Shown: one piece after another, positions 15,596 through 22,692 of the stretch
How positions within the stretch are numbered: position 1 is the stretch's first letter
Layout of the letters: each line of letters begins with the position of its first letter
Source of the DNA: Bacillota bacterium
GTDB taxonomy: Bacteria > Bacillota_A > Clostridia > Lutisporales > Lutisporaceae
DNA length: 26,131 nt
Assembly (NCBI GenBank): GCA_022706865.1
Contig: JAKJBT010000011.1
Location: 1 to 26,131, forward strand
Reading direction: 5' to 3'
Made by a program: the position numbers and the translations under genes
Notes under the pieces: generated by a model
Seen by the model: only the letters and a program-made list of their open reading frames with translations
The model's database searches: none
What the model was told of the DNA's origin: nothing

Positions 15596-15925
15596 ATGGC
15601 GAGAGGTTTTAACCATGGCTTGTATGGATTGAATAAGCCCGGCTGAGAGCCGGTATCAGCACCGGAAGATTTTTCGGGAGTATTTTACTCAAAATCAAGA
15701 AAGCAGCATCTCTCTGCCGCAGTTCCCCCGCCGTCCCCTGATCCGGCCCCCCCTGCAGCAGTTCCCCCTCCGCAGAATCTTGGCGTAATGTTTAACGGGC
15801 TTTTGGGAAATGTGTTTGAGAATAATAACTGGTGGTTGTGGGCTGCTTTACTATTTATCTTCTTTAATCCCGACCTGAGAAAAAAATTCATTGGGAAGTC
15901 AAAAGAGGCTGACCAGGAGCCCTAG
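15596..15925 (+). CDS. Small membrane-anchored protein with in-frame UGA, candidate selenoprotein
   Basis: An open frame of 109 codons including one TGA (codon 17, 15644-15646). The ATG at 15596 has the perfect site AAGGAGG. The frame reads MARGFNHGLYGLNKPG, UGA, EPVSAPEDFSG, a Pro/Ala-rich linker (about 43-62), then a C-terminal membrane helix (WWLWAALLFIFF) and a basic tail. Its TAG overlaps the stop of the convergent cooS (shared CTAG at 15922-15925), so the frame is kept to the very end. A SECIS-like hairpin follows the UGA. It might be a selenoprotein, a decayed gene, or a start downstream of the TGA; no ribosome site supports the last. The two small paralogs at 3398 and 3981 have Cys in the comparable N-terminal region. 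The promoter suggests sporulation. Confidence 0.5.
15662..15677 (+). promoter_or_regulatory. SECIS-like hairpin after the UGA of the small ORF
   Basis: CCGGAA pairs with TTTCGG (one G-U pair) around loop GATT; the loop G is base 22 after the UGA, the same distance as in the cadA hairpin. A second small hairpin, CCGGT-ATCAGC-ACCGG, overlaps its 5' arm, so the fold is ambiguous. Confidence 0.45.
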
Positions 15926-15937
15926 TCAGCCTCTCTC
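15905..15937. terminator. Bidirectional terminator hairpin between the small ORF and cooS
   Basis: AGAGGCTGAC and GTCAGCCTCT form a perfect 10-bp stem around an 11-base loop. It spans the last codons and overlapping stops of both convergent genes. T-runs are short, so its strength is uncertain. Confidence 0.55.
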
Positions 15938-17823
15938 AACCCCAAGCCTTTTCTCTTGGAAATGATATGCGCTTCAATATTGTTTGCCGCTTCCACCGGA
16001 TCATCCCCCAGTGCGATCTTACCCCCTGTCAGTCCTTCCACATCTTCTGTAAGAAGCTTAACCAACCCCGGAGCTCCTGTGACAAAAGGTATCGGTGACA
16101 GGTGGGTATAGGCACCGTAGGCTACTGCAAAGAAGCCGTCGATAGTTGCCTTCTGCTCCATCCACTCAGGTGCTGTTACCGCTATGGGAAGCTGCGGTAT
16201 GTCGGCATCCAGATGGTCTGCCAGTGCCGTTACCAGCATGGATAACCTGCCTGTATCGGTACAGGTGCCAAAGCTTAATACCGGTGGAATCTTAAGCAGG
16301 CCGCAGACTTCCTTCAAACCGTTCCCTGCCAAATTGACAGCATCCATATTACAGAGTCCTGCCACCTCAAGGGCATGGTTGCCGCAGCCGCCGGCTGCCA
16401 CAAGTATGTCTTTCTTAATCAGCTCTTTTACAAGATTCACAGTCATCCAATCCTGGGGCCCGTTCCTAAGGGTTGAACAGTTGGCAAGAGCCACTACCCC
16501 TTTAATCTTTCCGGCGGCTATTACATCAACCAGGGGATCCAGCTTGCCTCCCAGAGCCTCCAGCACTGCTTCGGTTGAAAAGCCTGCTATGGCTTTAGTA
16601 ATATGCTGCGGTACTTTTGGGACTATTTTGTTGTGTCGTTTTTTAAAGTTCTCCAGAGCAAGCTCAATGAGCCTGTCTGCCATTTCGCCTGCCTTTTCGG
16701 GATCATAGGGTATCTTGTGCTTCAGCCCCGGAAGGTCTATTATAGTGCTTACTGATACAAGAGTAGCCTGATATTTTTCAGCATACATATCAATAGCCGG
16801 AGGCGAGCAATTTTCTTCCATAGCCAATACATCCACCGCACCGGTTGCAAGCATCGGTTCAATAGAAAGCCAGTTGCCCATCAGTCCTGCAAATATATCG
16901 TCAATCTCAAACCTTTGAAGCAGCTCCTGCCCGGTTTCTATTGACCCCACAATTCGAAGCCCCTTAGCCCCCTCCTTTCTTGCCCGTTCCTGAACCTCAG
17001 GGGTCCTGGCCTTCTGCAGCGTGGCCACACCGGGCCATGGCTGATGGCCGTTAAAAACTATATTCACATAGTCCGGGTCAAAAATACCCAAATCGACATT
17101 TACTTCATGGGGTTTCGGGGTTCCGAACAGTATATCCTGAACCATTTCCAGCCCTATTTGTGAATTGTATATTGTTGCCAGGCCCAGGCGCAAAGCTTTT
17201 ATTGCCAGAGATACATGGCTGCCGTCCACATTTGTAAGGCAGCTTGCCACACAATTCTGCTCCTCATGTATACTGCCCGCCGGATACAAGCCCAGCTTCC
17301 TCCATACTTCCTTCCTCTTCCGGGGTGCGAATGCTTCAACCATTATATTGGTCTCTTCAGAGCCTATATGCATTTGGGCCTCCAGAAAGTTTGCCAGTTC
17401 CTCCGCCATTTTGTTCACATCCTGCTTGCTGTCAATCCCTACGGTATCACACATCCATTTAAGCTTATCCACATCGGTGATCTTAAAGGGGGTTTTCCCC
17501 TGTGCGGTCTCCCTAAGGGTTCGGAAAGCCTCATAGGCATGATGGCTGTATGTACCTGCCCCCATGATATTTCTCAGAAGCATATTCCTCATTGCCATTG
17601 CGTCACTGCCTATTCCGCATACTCCCTTGTCTTGTCCGCTTTTTTCGCTGATTCTGCAAGGGCCGTTGGTACAAAGCTGGCAGCTTAATCCCTGTAGGCA
17701 GAATTTACAGCGGATTTTCTCCTGCTGTGCATATCTGTCAAAAGCATTGGACATTCCGTCTTCCCTTATTCTCGGAAGCATCTCCTCTACCGAATCATGA
17801 TAGCTTACCCTAGTTTCTACCAT
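15922..17823 (-). CDS. cooS: Nickel-iron carbon monoxide dehydrogenase catalytic subunit (variant)
   Basis: A 633-residue anaerobic CO dehydrogenase (CO + H2O to CO2 + 2 electrons), full length for the family. The N-terminal cluster region has Cys39, 42, 48, 51, 56 and 69. Kept active-site features include GHQPWPG (His ligand), EENCSPPAID, ANCST, GGCGNHA, GTCTDTGR and the Lys of WMEQKATIDG. Two things differ from the Carboxydothermus CODH-II pattern as I recall it: the Cys pair of the D cluster reads CxxC (39, 42) rather than Cx7C, and the segment usually CCTGNE reads IETGQE, without the C-cluster cysteine. No cooF, cooC or acetyl-CoA synthase gene is near. The ATG at 17823 follows GGAAGGAG. 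Confidence 0.93.
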   Translation of the reverse strand: MVETRVSYHDSVEEMLPRIREDGMSNAFDRYAQQEKIRCKFCLQGLSCQLCTNGPCRISEKSGQDKGVCGIGSDAMAMRNMLLRNIMGAGTYSHHAYEAFRTLRETAQGKTPFKITDVDKLKWMCDTVGIDSKQDVNKMAEELANFLEAQMHIGSEETNIMVEAFAPRKRKEVWRKLGLYPAGSIHEEQNCVASCLTNVDGSHVSLAIKALRLGLATIYNSQIGLEMVQDILFGTPKPHEVNVDLGIFDPDYVNIVFNGHQPWPGVATLQKARTPEVQERARKEGAKGLRIVGSIETGQELLQRFEIDDIFAGLMGNWLSIEPMLATGAVDVLAMEENCSPPAIDMYAEKYQATLVSVSTIIDLPGLKHKIPYDPEKAGEMADRLIELALENFKKRHNKIVPKVPQHITKAIAGFSTEAVLEALGGKLDPLVDVIAAGKIKGVVALANCSTLRNGPQDWMTVNLVKELIKKDILVAAGGCGNHALEVAGLCNMDAVNLAGNGLKEVCGLLKIPPVLSFGTCTDTGRLSMLVTALADHLDADIPQLPIAVTAPEWMEQKATIDGFFAVAYGAYTHLSPIPFVTGAPGLVKLLTEDVEGLTGGKIALGDDPVEAANNIEAHIISKRKGLGLREAD

Positions 17824-17910
17824 TGATATTACTCCTTCCTTTCAATCATGTTTCAAGGTAAGTTTTCTCATAAAGCAGGGTAAATATGTGCATAAGACTG
17901 TAAACCGAAT

Positions 17911-17946
17911 AAAAAGGCATGATGCAATTTAAGCAACATGCCGATT
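17911..17946 (-). terminator. Intrinsic terminator of the PPC-to-rhodanese operon
   Basis: On the minus strand GGCATG...TGC, loop TTAAATT, GCA...CATGCC then TTTTTATT. It lies directly after the rhodanese gene and before cooS, so the two transcripts are probably separate. An A/T-run on the other side would allow it to work in both directions. Confidence 0.75.
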
Positions 17947-17949
17947 TTT

Positions 17950-18405
17950 TTATTTCCCTGATTCCACCTCATAAGGCCAATCCATTATTCCGCCCAGGTT
18001 GTATACCTTGGTGTATCCAAGTCCTGCCAATATGTTAGCAGCACTGGTACTTCTTTTGCCGCTTGCACAGTATACGATAATATCCGCATTCTTATCGGTC
18101 AACTCTGCTTCTGCTCTCTTCTCCAATTCATTTACCGGTATCGAAATACTTCCCGGTATATGTTGTTCTTCGTATTCACCCTGGCTCCTTACATCCAAAA
18201 GTATAATATCCTCTTCCGATTCCAGCCTTTTGTATGCCTCTTCAGGAGAAATACTTTCGGGTTGAACTACTTCAGGTTGAACTATTTCGGGCTGAACTAT
18301 TTCTGCGGGACTTTGAGAGACGTTCTGCTGTGGTTTTGTACCGCAGGCTGAAAATACTGCGGCCCCCAATATTACTGCCAGCAATAATATTACTATTCTC
18401 TTCAT
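17950..18405 (-). CDS. Rhodanese-domain lipoprotein
   Basis: A 151-residue predicted lipoprotein: signal peptide with lipobox FSAC (Cys21), a short linker with threefold repeat (E(I/V)VQPE), then one rhodanese domain. That domain has LLDVRSQGEYEEQHIPGSI, the active-site Cys113 in CASGKRS, and LGYTKVYNLGGIMDW. It would transfer or bind sulfane sulfur outside the membrane; the true substrate is unknown. I choose ATG 18405 with GGTGGAG nearby; an in-frame GTG at 18414 has a poorer site. It is the last gene of the operon. Confidence 0.85.
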   Translation of the reverse strand: MKRIVILLLAVILGAAVFSACGTKPQQNVSQSPAEIVQPEIVQPEVVQPESISPEEAYKRLESEEDIILLDVRSQGEYEEQHIPGSISIPVNELEKRAEAELTDKNADIIVYCASGKRSTSAANILAGLGYTKVYNLGGIMDWPYEVESGK

Positions 18406-18421
18406 TCGCTCCACCGTCCTG

Positions 18422-19000
18422 TTACAGACTTCCCTTTAAACCAATTTGTTCTGCAGCTTTCTTCATTCCGTCAATTGTTTCTCCGATAATAGTGTCCATT
18501 TCCATACCCAGAAGCGCTGCCCCCTCTTCTATGACTTCCCTGTTGACTCCTGCTGCAAAGCTCTTTTGCTTCCATTTCTTTTTTACGGATTTTACTTCCA
18601 TATCCAATATGCTTCTGCTTGGCCTCATGATGGCAGTTGCCGCAATAAGCCCTGTCAGCTCATCAATAGTATAAAGCACTTTTTCCATTTTCGCTGTCGG
18701 CTCTACATCGGAGCAAAGCTTCCAACCGTGGCTCAGCACTGCATGGATATATTCTTCAGGCCATCCTCTTTCGGTAAGTATCTCTTTTGCTTTTATACAA
18801 TGCTGTTCCGGATACATTTCATAATCAATATCGTGCAGCAGGCCTATAATGCCCCATTTTTCCTCATCCTCCCCAAGGAGTCCGGCAAAATGCCTCATAA
18901 CGGCTTCAACCGTCAGCGCGTGCTTCACCAGGCTGTCGTTCTTGTTAAACTCCTGCAGGAGTTCCAAAGCCGCTGCTCTGCTCGGAATCGTGTTTCCCAT
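18422..19000 (-). CDS. HD-domain protein (metal-dependent phosphohydrolase family)
   Basis: A 192-residue protein of the HD superfamily. The metal-binding residues are His27, His56-Asp57 (LLHDIDYE) and a later His in HAVLSHGW; a downstream Asp lies in YTIDELTG. It resembles the group of small HD proteins often called HDIG-type hydrolases, with an unknown substrate. GGAAGGAA precedes the ATG. It lies 34 nt after the transketolase C-terminal gene and 16 nt before the rhodanese gene, so is probably in the same operon. Confidence 0.85.
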   Translation of the reverse strand: MGNTIPSRAAALELLQEFNKNDSLVKHALTVEAVMRHFAGLLGEDEEKWGIIGLLHDIDYEMYPEQHCIKAKEILTERGWPEEYIHAVLSHGWKLCSDVEPTAKMEKVLYTIDELTGLIAATAIMRPSRSILDMEVKSVKKKWKQKSFAAGVNREVIEEGAALLGMEMDTIIGETIDGMKKAAEQIGLKGSL

Positions 19001-19034
19001 AGAAATTCCTTCCTTCGTATGTTTTTTGTCTGCA

Positions 19035-19982
19035 TTATCTGTCGGATTTTTTCTTAAGTGCAGCTTTGGTGCTTTTCACTATATCAGCTGCCGTCAAACC
19101 ATACATTTGGAGTAAAATATCCGGTTTGCCGGACTTTCCGAACTTATCCTGCACACCGACTCTTACAAGGGGTACCGGGTAATTCTCCGAGAGCACCTCA
19201 GCCACTGCGCTTCCAAGGCCCCCAATAATATTGTGCTCTTCAGCAGTGATAATAGCTCCTGTTTCCCTGGCTGCTTTCACTATTATATCCGCATCAATAG
19301 GCTTAATGGTATGAATATCTATTACCCTCGCACTTATTCCTTCCTGCTGAAGCAGTTCCTTTGCTTCAAGAGCCGCACTCACCATAAGCCCGGTAGCAAT
19401 AATTGCTGCATCATTTCCTTCTGAAAGGACAATACCTTTTCCTATTTCGAACTTATAGCTGCTTTCATCATATATTACGGGAACATTCAATCTTCCCAAT
19501 CTGAGATATACAGGCCCTTCATGCTCTATTGCAGCCTTAACGGCATATTTGGTTTCAACAGCGTCAGCAGGACTTATCACCGTCATGTTGGGAATAGCCC
19601 TCATTATTGCAATATCCTCAATTGCCTGGTGTGATGCCCCGTCCTCCCCTACTGACAAACCGGCATGGGTTGCACCGATTTTTACATTTAATTTTGGATA
19701 GCATATTGAGTTCCTTATCTGCTCGAAGGCCCTCCCTGCGGCAAACATGGCAAAAGTACTTGCAAATACGACCTTGCCGCAGGAGGCCATTCCTGCAGCC
19801 GTAGCCATCATATTGCCTTCAGCTATGCCCATATTGAAAAACCTTTCAGGGTATTTTTTTCTGAAATTATCTGTCTTTGTGGATTTTGACAAGTCTGCAT
19901 CAAATACCACTATTCTGCTGTCGGAGCCAAACTCCGCAAGTGCATTTCCGTATGCTTCCCTTGTAGCTATCTTATCTGCCAT
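19035..19982 (-). CDS. Transketolase, C-terminal subunit
   Basis: The pyrimidine-binding and C-terminal half of a split transketolase, 315 residues. It has FNMGIAEGNMMATAAGMA with the catalytic Glu that activates thiamine diphosphate, then the second domain (GNDAAIIATGLM...SARVIDIHTIKP). It works with the N-terminal subunit in the non-oxidative pentose phosphate pathway. The start is ATG 19982 with GGAGG upstream; the longer frame to 20123 overlaps the N-terminal subunit and is not used. The stop of the N-terminal gene and this ATG are one base apart (TAG-T-ATG). Confidence 0.93.
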   Translation of the reverse strand: MADKIATREAYGNALAEFGSDSRIVVFDADLSKSTKTDNFRKKYPERFFNMGIAEGNMMATAAGMASCGKVVFASTFAMFAAGRAFEQIRNSICYPKLNVKIGATHAGLSVGEDGASHQAIEDIAIMRAIPNMTVISPADAVETKYAVKAAIEHEGPVYLRLGRLNVPVIYDESSYKFEIGKGIVLSEGNDAAIIATGLMVSAALEAKELLQQEGISARVIDIHTIKPIDADIIVKAARETGAIITAEEHNIIGGLGSAVAEVLSENYPVPLVRVGVQDKFGKSGKPDILLQMYGLTAADIVKSTKAALKKKSDR

Positions 19983-19983
19983 A

Positions 19984-20829
19984 CTATTCAACCTCCAACT
20001 CTGCCAGGACTTTATCCAGCTCCGCCATTGCCTGGTCTCTCTGTTCCTTGTTCGGAGCACTGCCATGCCAGCCTGCCTGGTTCTCCATATAAGAGACCCC
20101 TTTCCCTTTGACGGTCTCGGCAATTATTACTGTAGGCTTGCCTTTATAATCCTTGGCCTGCCTTATAGAATCAAGTATTTTTTCAATATCATGGCCGTCT
20201 GTCTTCAGCACATTCCAGCCAAAGGCTTTAAATTTATCCGCTACAGGCTCAGGAGACATTACATCGGTAATCCTGCCGTCAATCTGAAGCCCGTTATGGT
20301 CCAGAAAAGCCGTCAGATTATCAAGCTTGTAGTGAGCCGCAGCCATAAACGCTTCCCAGACCTCACCTTCCTGAAGCTCCCCGTCACCCAGCAAGGCATA
20401 GATCCTATAATCCTTCTTATCCAGCTTGCCGGCCATAGCCATGCCCACAGCTGCCGAAATGCCCTGGCCCAAAGACCCGGTGGACATATCCACCCCGGGT
20501 ACATATCTCATGCTTGGGTGTCCTTCCAAATAGCTGTCAGCTTTCCTGAAGGTCAAAAGGTCCTCCTTAGGGAAAAAGCCCTTTTCTGCCAATACCGCAT
20601 ATAAGGCAGGGGTGCAATGTCCTTTTGACAGTACAAACCTATCCCTGTCCTCCCATAGGGGCTGTTTAGTGTTTACACGCATTTCAGCAAAATACAATAC
20701 TGTTAAAATTTCGGTACAGGACAGGGAACCTCCCGGATGTCCCGATGCAGCGCTGTAAACTTCGTCAATGATGTGTTTTCTTACTTTGACCGCATACTTT
20801 TGTAGATCTTTAATTTCAGGTTTTTTCAT
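19984..20829 (-). CDS. Transketolase, N-terminal subunit
   Basis: A 281-residue subunit carrying the thiamine diphosphate-binding domain: SGHPGGSLS near residue 30, SKGHCTPALYA, and the GDG (148-150)...N (179) motif that binds Mg and diphosphate. Together with the C-terminal subunit it makes a full transketolase, a common arrangement in Clostridia and archaea. AGGAGG precedes the ATG. It is 26 nt downstream of the PPC-domain gene. Confidence 0.93.
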   Translation of the reverse strand: MKKPEIKDLQKYAVKVRKHIIDEVYSAASGHPGGSLSCTEILTVLYFAEMRVNTKQPLWEDRDRFVLSKGHCTPALYAVLAEKGFFPKEDLLTFRKADSYLEGHPSMRYVPGVDMSTGSLGQGISAAVGMAMAGKLDKKDYRIYALLGDGELQEGEVWEAFMAAAHYKLDNLTAFLDHNGLQIDGRITDVMSPEPVADKFKAFGWNVLKTDGHDIEKILDSIRQAKDYKGKPTVIIAETVKGKGVSYMENQAGWHGSAPNKEQRDQAMAELDKVLAELEVE

Positions 20830-20855
20830 TTGCTGCCTCCTAATATTTTATAAAA

Positions 20856-21275
20856 TTATAGATTCCATATATTCAAACCGCAATAATCATCAAATACTCT
20901 TCCTATTTCTCCGTCAACCGCATCTATAATAAGTTCACAGGTCCCGGAAACCCAGCACTGATTCAAATGTCCCCCATGAGCATTATATTCCTCGTCACCA
21001 AATGTTATATGCAAATGAGGGTATACTTCACCATCCTTTTGAGTTATGTTGCCGGTCAGATTAGTGATCTCATATTCCCCAGTAAGCTCTTGATTATGAT
21101 ATTCCTTCGTAATCGTGTTAAAGACGCCTATCGTAATCCTGTTGGCTGCCCCTATACCAATGACAGACCCCAGCTTCAAACCATTATCCATGCAGAATTT
21201 ATGTAATGAAGCAACTACCTCTTCATCCTTGTCAATCCTCAAAAAATACTTGCTGCCTATTTTTTTATGCTTCAT
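20856..21275 (-). CDS. PPC-domain (DUF296) protein
   Basis: A 139-residue protein that is one plant-and-prokaryote-conserved (PPC) domain. It has LGSVIGIGAANRITIGVF, the His-rich YPHLHITFGDEE and AHGGHLNQC segments typical of the bacterial single-domain members. These form trimers and may bind a metal or small ligand; plant relatives join to AT-hook DNA-binding regions. The role is unknown. I choose ATG 21275 (GAGGAT just upstream) and not the longer frame to 21329. It is the first gene of the operon with transketolase. Confidence 0.85.
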   Translation of the reverse strand: MKHKKIGSKYFLRIDKDEEVVASLHKFCMDNGLKLGSVIGIGAANRITIGVFNTITKEYHNQELTGEYEITNLTGNITQKDGEVYPHLHITFGDEEYNAHGGHLNQCWVSGTCELIIDAVDGEIGRVFDDYCGLNIWNL

Positions 21276-21445
21276 ATCCTCATCCCTTTCAGATACATGT
21301 ATCAGACTTTTGAACTTATTATGACTCAAATATTCTTTTATGTCAATATTGCAGCAATAGGGTGTATTTATCCCTCCACTTTCTCTACAAAAATCCGCTT
21401 CTTTAGTGTATAATGATAGAGTGATTTTAATATTTGGAGGACGCT

Positions 21446-21640
21446 ATGATAAAGATTGATAATGATACGGTAAGATTTGAGGGCTACGAATTGGAAAATC
21501 TGGTGGTTTTATTGGAGCAGGTAGTAAGTAATTCAATTATAGATTCCGACAGCAGGGAATTCGCAATCTCCTTCTTAAAAGCATTCAGTAATTGCTTCGG
21601 TGAAGATGTGATTAAGAAGTTCAACTCAATTAAAAAATAG
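21446..21640 (+). CDS. Small hypothetical protein
   Basis: A 64-residue acidic protein (MIKIDNDTVRFEGYELEN...) of predicted helical character with no family that I recognise. GGAGG stands seven nt before ATG 21446. A perfect TATAAT box lies at 21409-21414, with a poor -35. It is divergent from the PPC gene and followed after 15 nt by palindromic element D. Confidence 0.65.
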   Translation: MIKIDNDTVRFEGYELENLVVLLEQVVSNSIIDSDSREFAISFLKAFSNCFGEDVIKKFNSIKK

Positions 21641-21655
21641 GGTTATTATATATAA

Positions 21656-21997
21656 GAAGTATGCGACATGTCTGAAGTTTGCAGTTATCCTGCAGAGCAC
21701 TAGCCTTATATCCCGACTCGCACGGTATTAGCTTTGGACAGAATCAGAGCTTGATACTTGTAAAATCCTGACGCACATAAACCCAACCTCCAGGTCTTTT
21801 GCTTGACAAAAGACTACATATATTCGTGGGCATAGCCCACATGTTGGTATGTGCTGGATTTACCTCACGTAAATCCCACGGATTTTACTTTGTATCTTCT
21901 CTCGATTCTGTTACCCAAAGCCAATAAGTGCTCGCTGATATACAAGGCTAGTGCTCTTGGAGTATGACTGCAAGTTAATAACTATGTTGCATACTTC
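21656..21997. repeat. Palindromic element (copy D)
   Basis: A 342-bp non-coding element with terminal inverted repeats of about 55-60 bp: GAAGTATGCGACAT on the left and ATGTTGCATACTTC on the right, followed by GAGCACTAGCCTT and its inverse. The palindrome continues inward (ACAGAATC...TAAAATC and inverse). Its reverse complement matches module II of copy B (12587-12854) with an extra 50 bases at the centre. It lies between the genes ending at 21640 and 22030 (389-nt gap). No target-site duplication is obvious. Confidence 0.85.
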
Positions 21998-22029
21998 CTC
22001 TTTTATGTGAAAGCAATTTCTTTACCAAT

Positions 22030-22443
22030 CTAAATCTTCCTATTCAGAAGCAATTTATAGAAGTAGTTGATAATGACACTCCTCTTGATTATACCGATAA
22101 ATATTTCATGGTCATCCACAACAGGTATGAAGTTCTGATTAATCGAGAGGAGAATCAGATCTTCTATATGTGATTCGATGGAAACCGGTTTATTATTCTG
22201 GTATTTGGAAACATCCCTTATCATAATCTTATTGGTGTCTTTGAACTCCAGATTCTGTGCATGCTTCAGATGCCACAGTATATCCCCCTCCGTTATTGTA
22301 CCTGCATATTTTCCGCTGCTGTCAACAAGGGGCAAAGCACTATATCTGTGATATTCCATCTTTTCAATAGCCTGTCTCATTGTAGAGTCCGCTGATATCC
22401 AGATAACTTCTTCTTTTGGTGTCAGAAAAAAAGCAATATTCAT
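22030..22443 (-). CDS. CBS-domain pair protein
   Basis: A 137-residue cytosolic protein made only of two CBS domains: the first around MRQAIEKMEYHRYSALPLVD and AGTITEGDIL, the second around KPVSIESHIEDLI and FIPVVDDHEIFIGIIKRS. Such Bateman modules bind adenosine nucleotides and act as sensors for energy state or other ligands; the partner here is unknown. GGAGGATATCA precedes the ATG. It is divergent from the MocR gene. Confidence 0.9.
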   Translation of the reverse strand: MNIAFFLTPKEEVIWISADSTMRQAIEKMEYHRYSALPLVDSSGKYAGTITEGDILWHLKHAQNLEFKDTNKIMIRDVSKYQNNKPVSIESHIEDLILLSINQNFIPVVDDHEIFIGIIKRSVIINYFYKLLLNRKI

Positions 22444-22559
22444 TGATATCCTCCTGATTCCCTTTGGCTATAATTTTCCCCTACTTATATTATAACGCAT
22501 CAGCATGAGATTTTCCGATAGCAGAAAAAAATTTTCTTACCTCCGCGCGTTTCAACAAT

Positions 22560-22664
22560 TTGGATTATTCCAATCATAAATTGGATGATTATAAAATATC
22601 AAAATTGGTGGATTTTATACTGTAAAATATTTGCTATAATAATAATTGGATGAGGCCAATCCAA
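22560..22664. promoter_or_regulatory. Repeated TTGGAT boxes and promoter upstream of the MocR gene
   Basis: TTGGAT at 22560, 22581 and 22646, a relaxed TTGGTGGAT at 22605, and ATCCAA at 22659. The first two are 21 nt apart. A -10 TATAAT lies at 22635-22640, so the last boxes flank the start of transcription. MocR regulators usually bind direct repeats near their own promoter, so autoregulation is likely; this is inference. Confidence 0.5.
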
Positions 22665-22692
22665 GAATACATATGGAAGAGAGAAGAGTGAT

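Noticed and set aside
15685..15891. Minus-strand ORF under the small UGA-containing ORF
   Set aside because: No ribosome binding site or family; it is explained by the Pro-rich coding on the plus strand.
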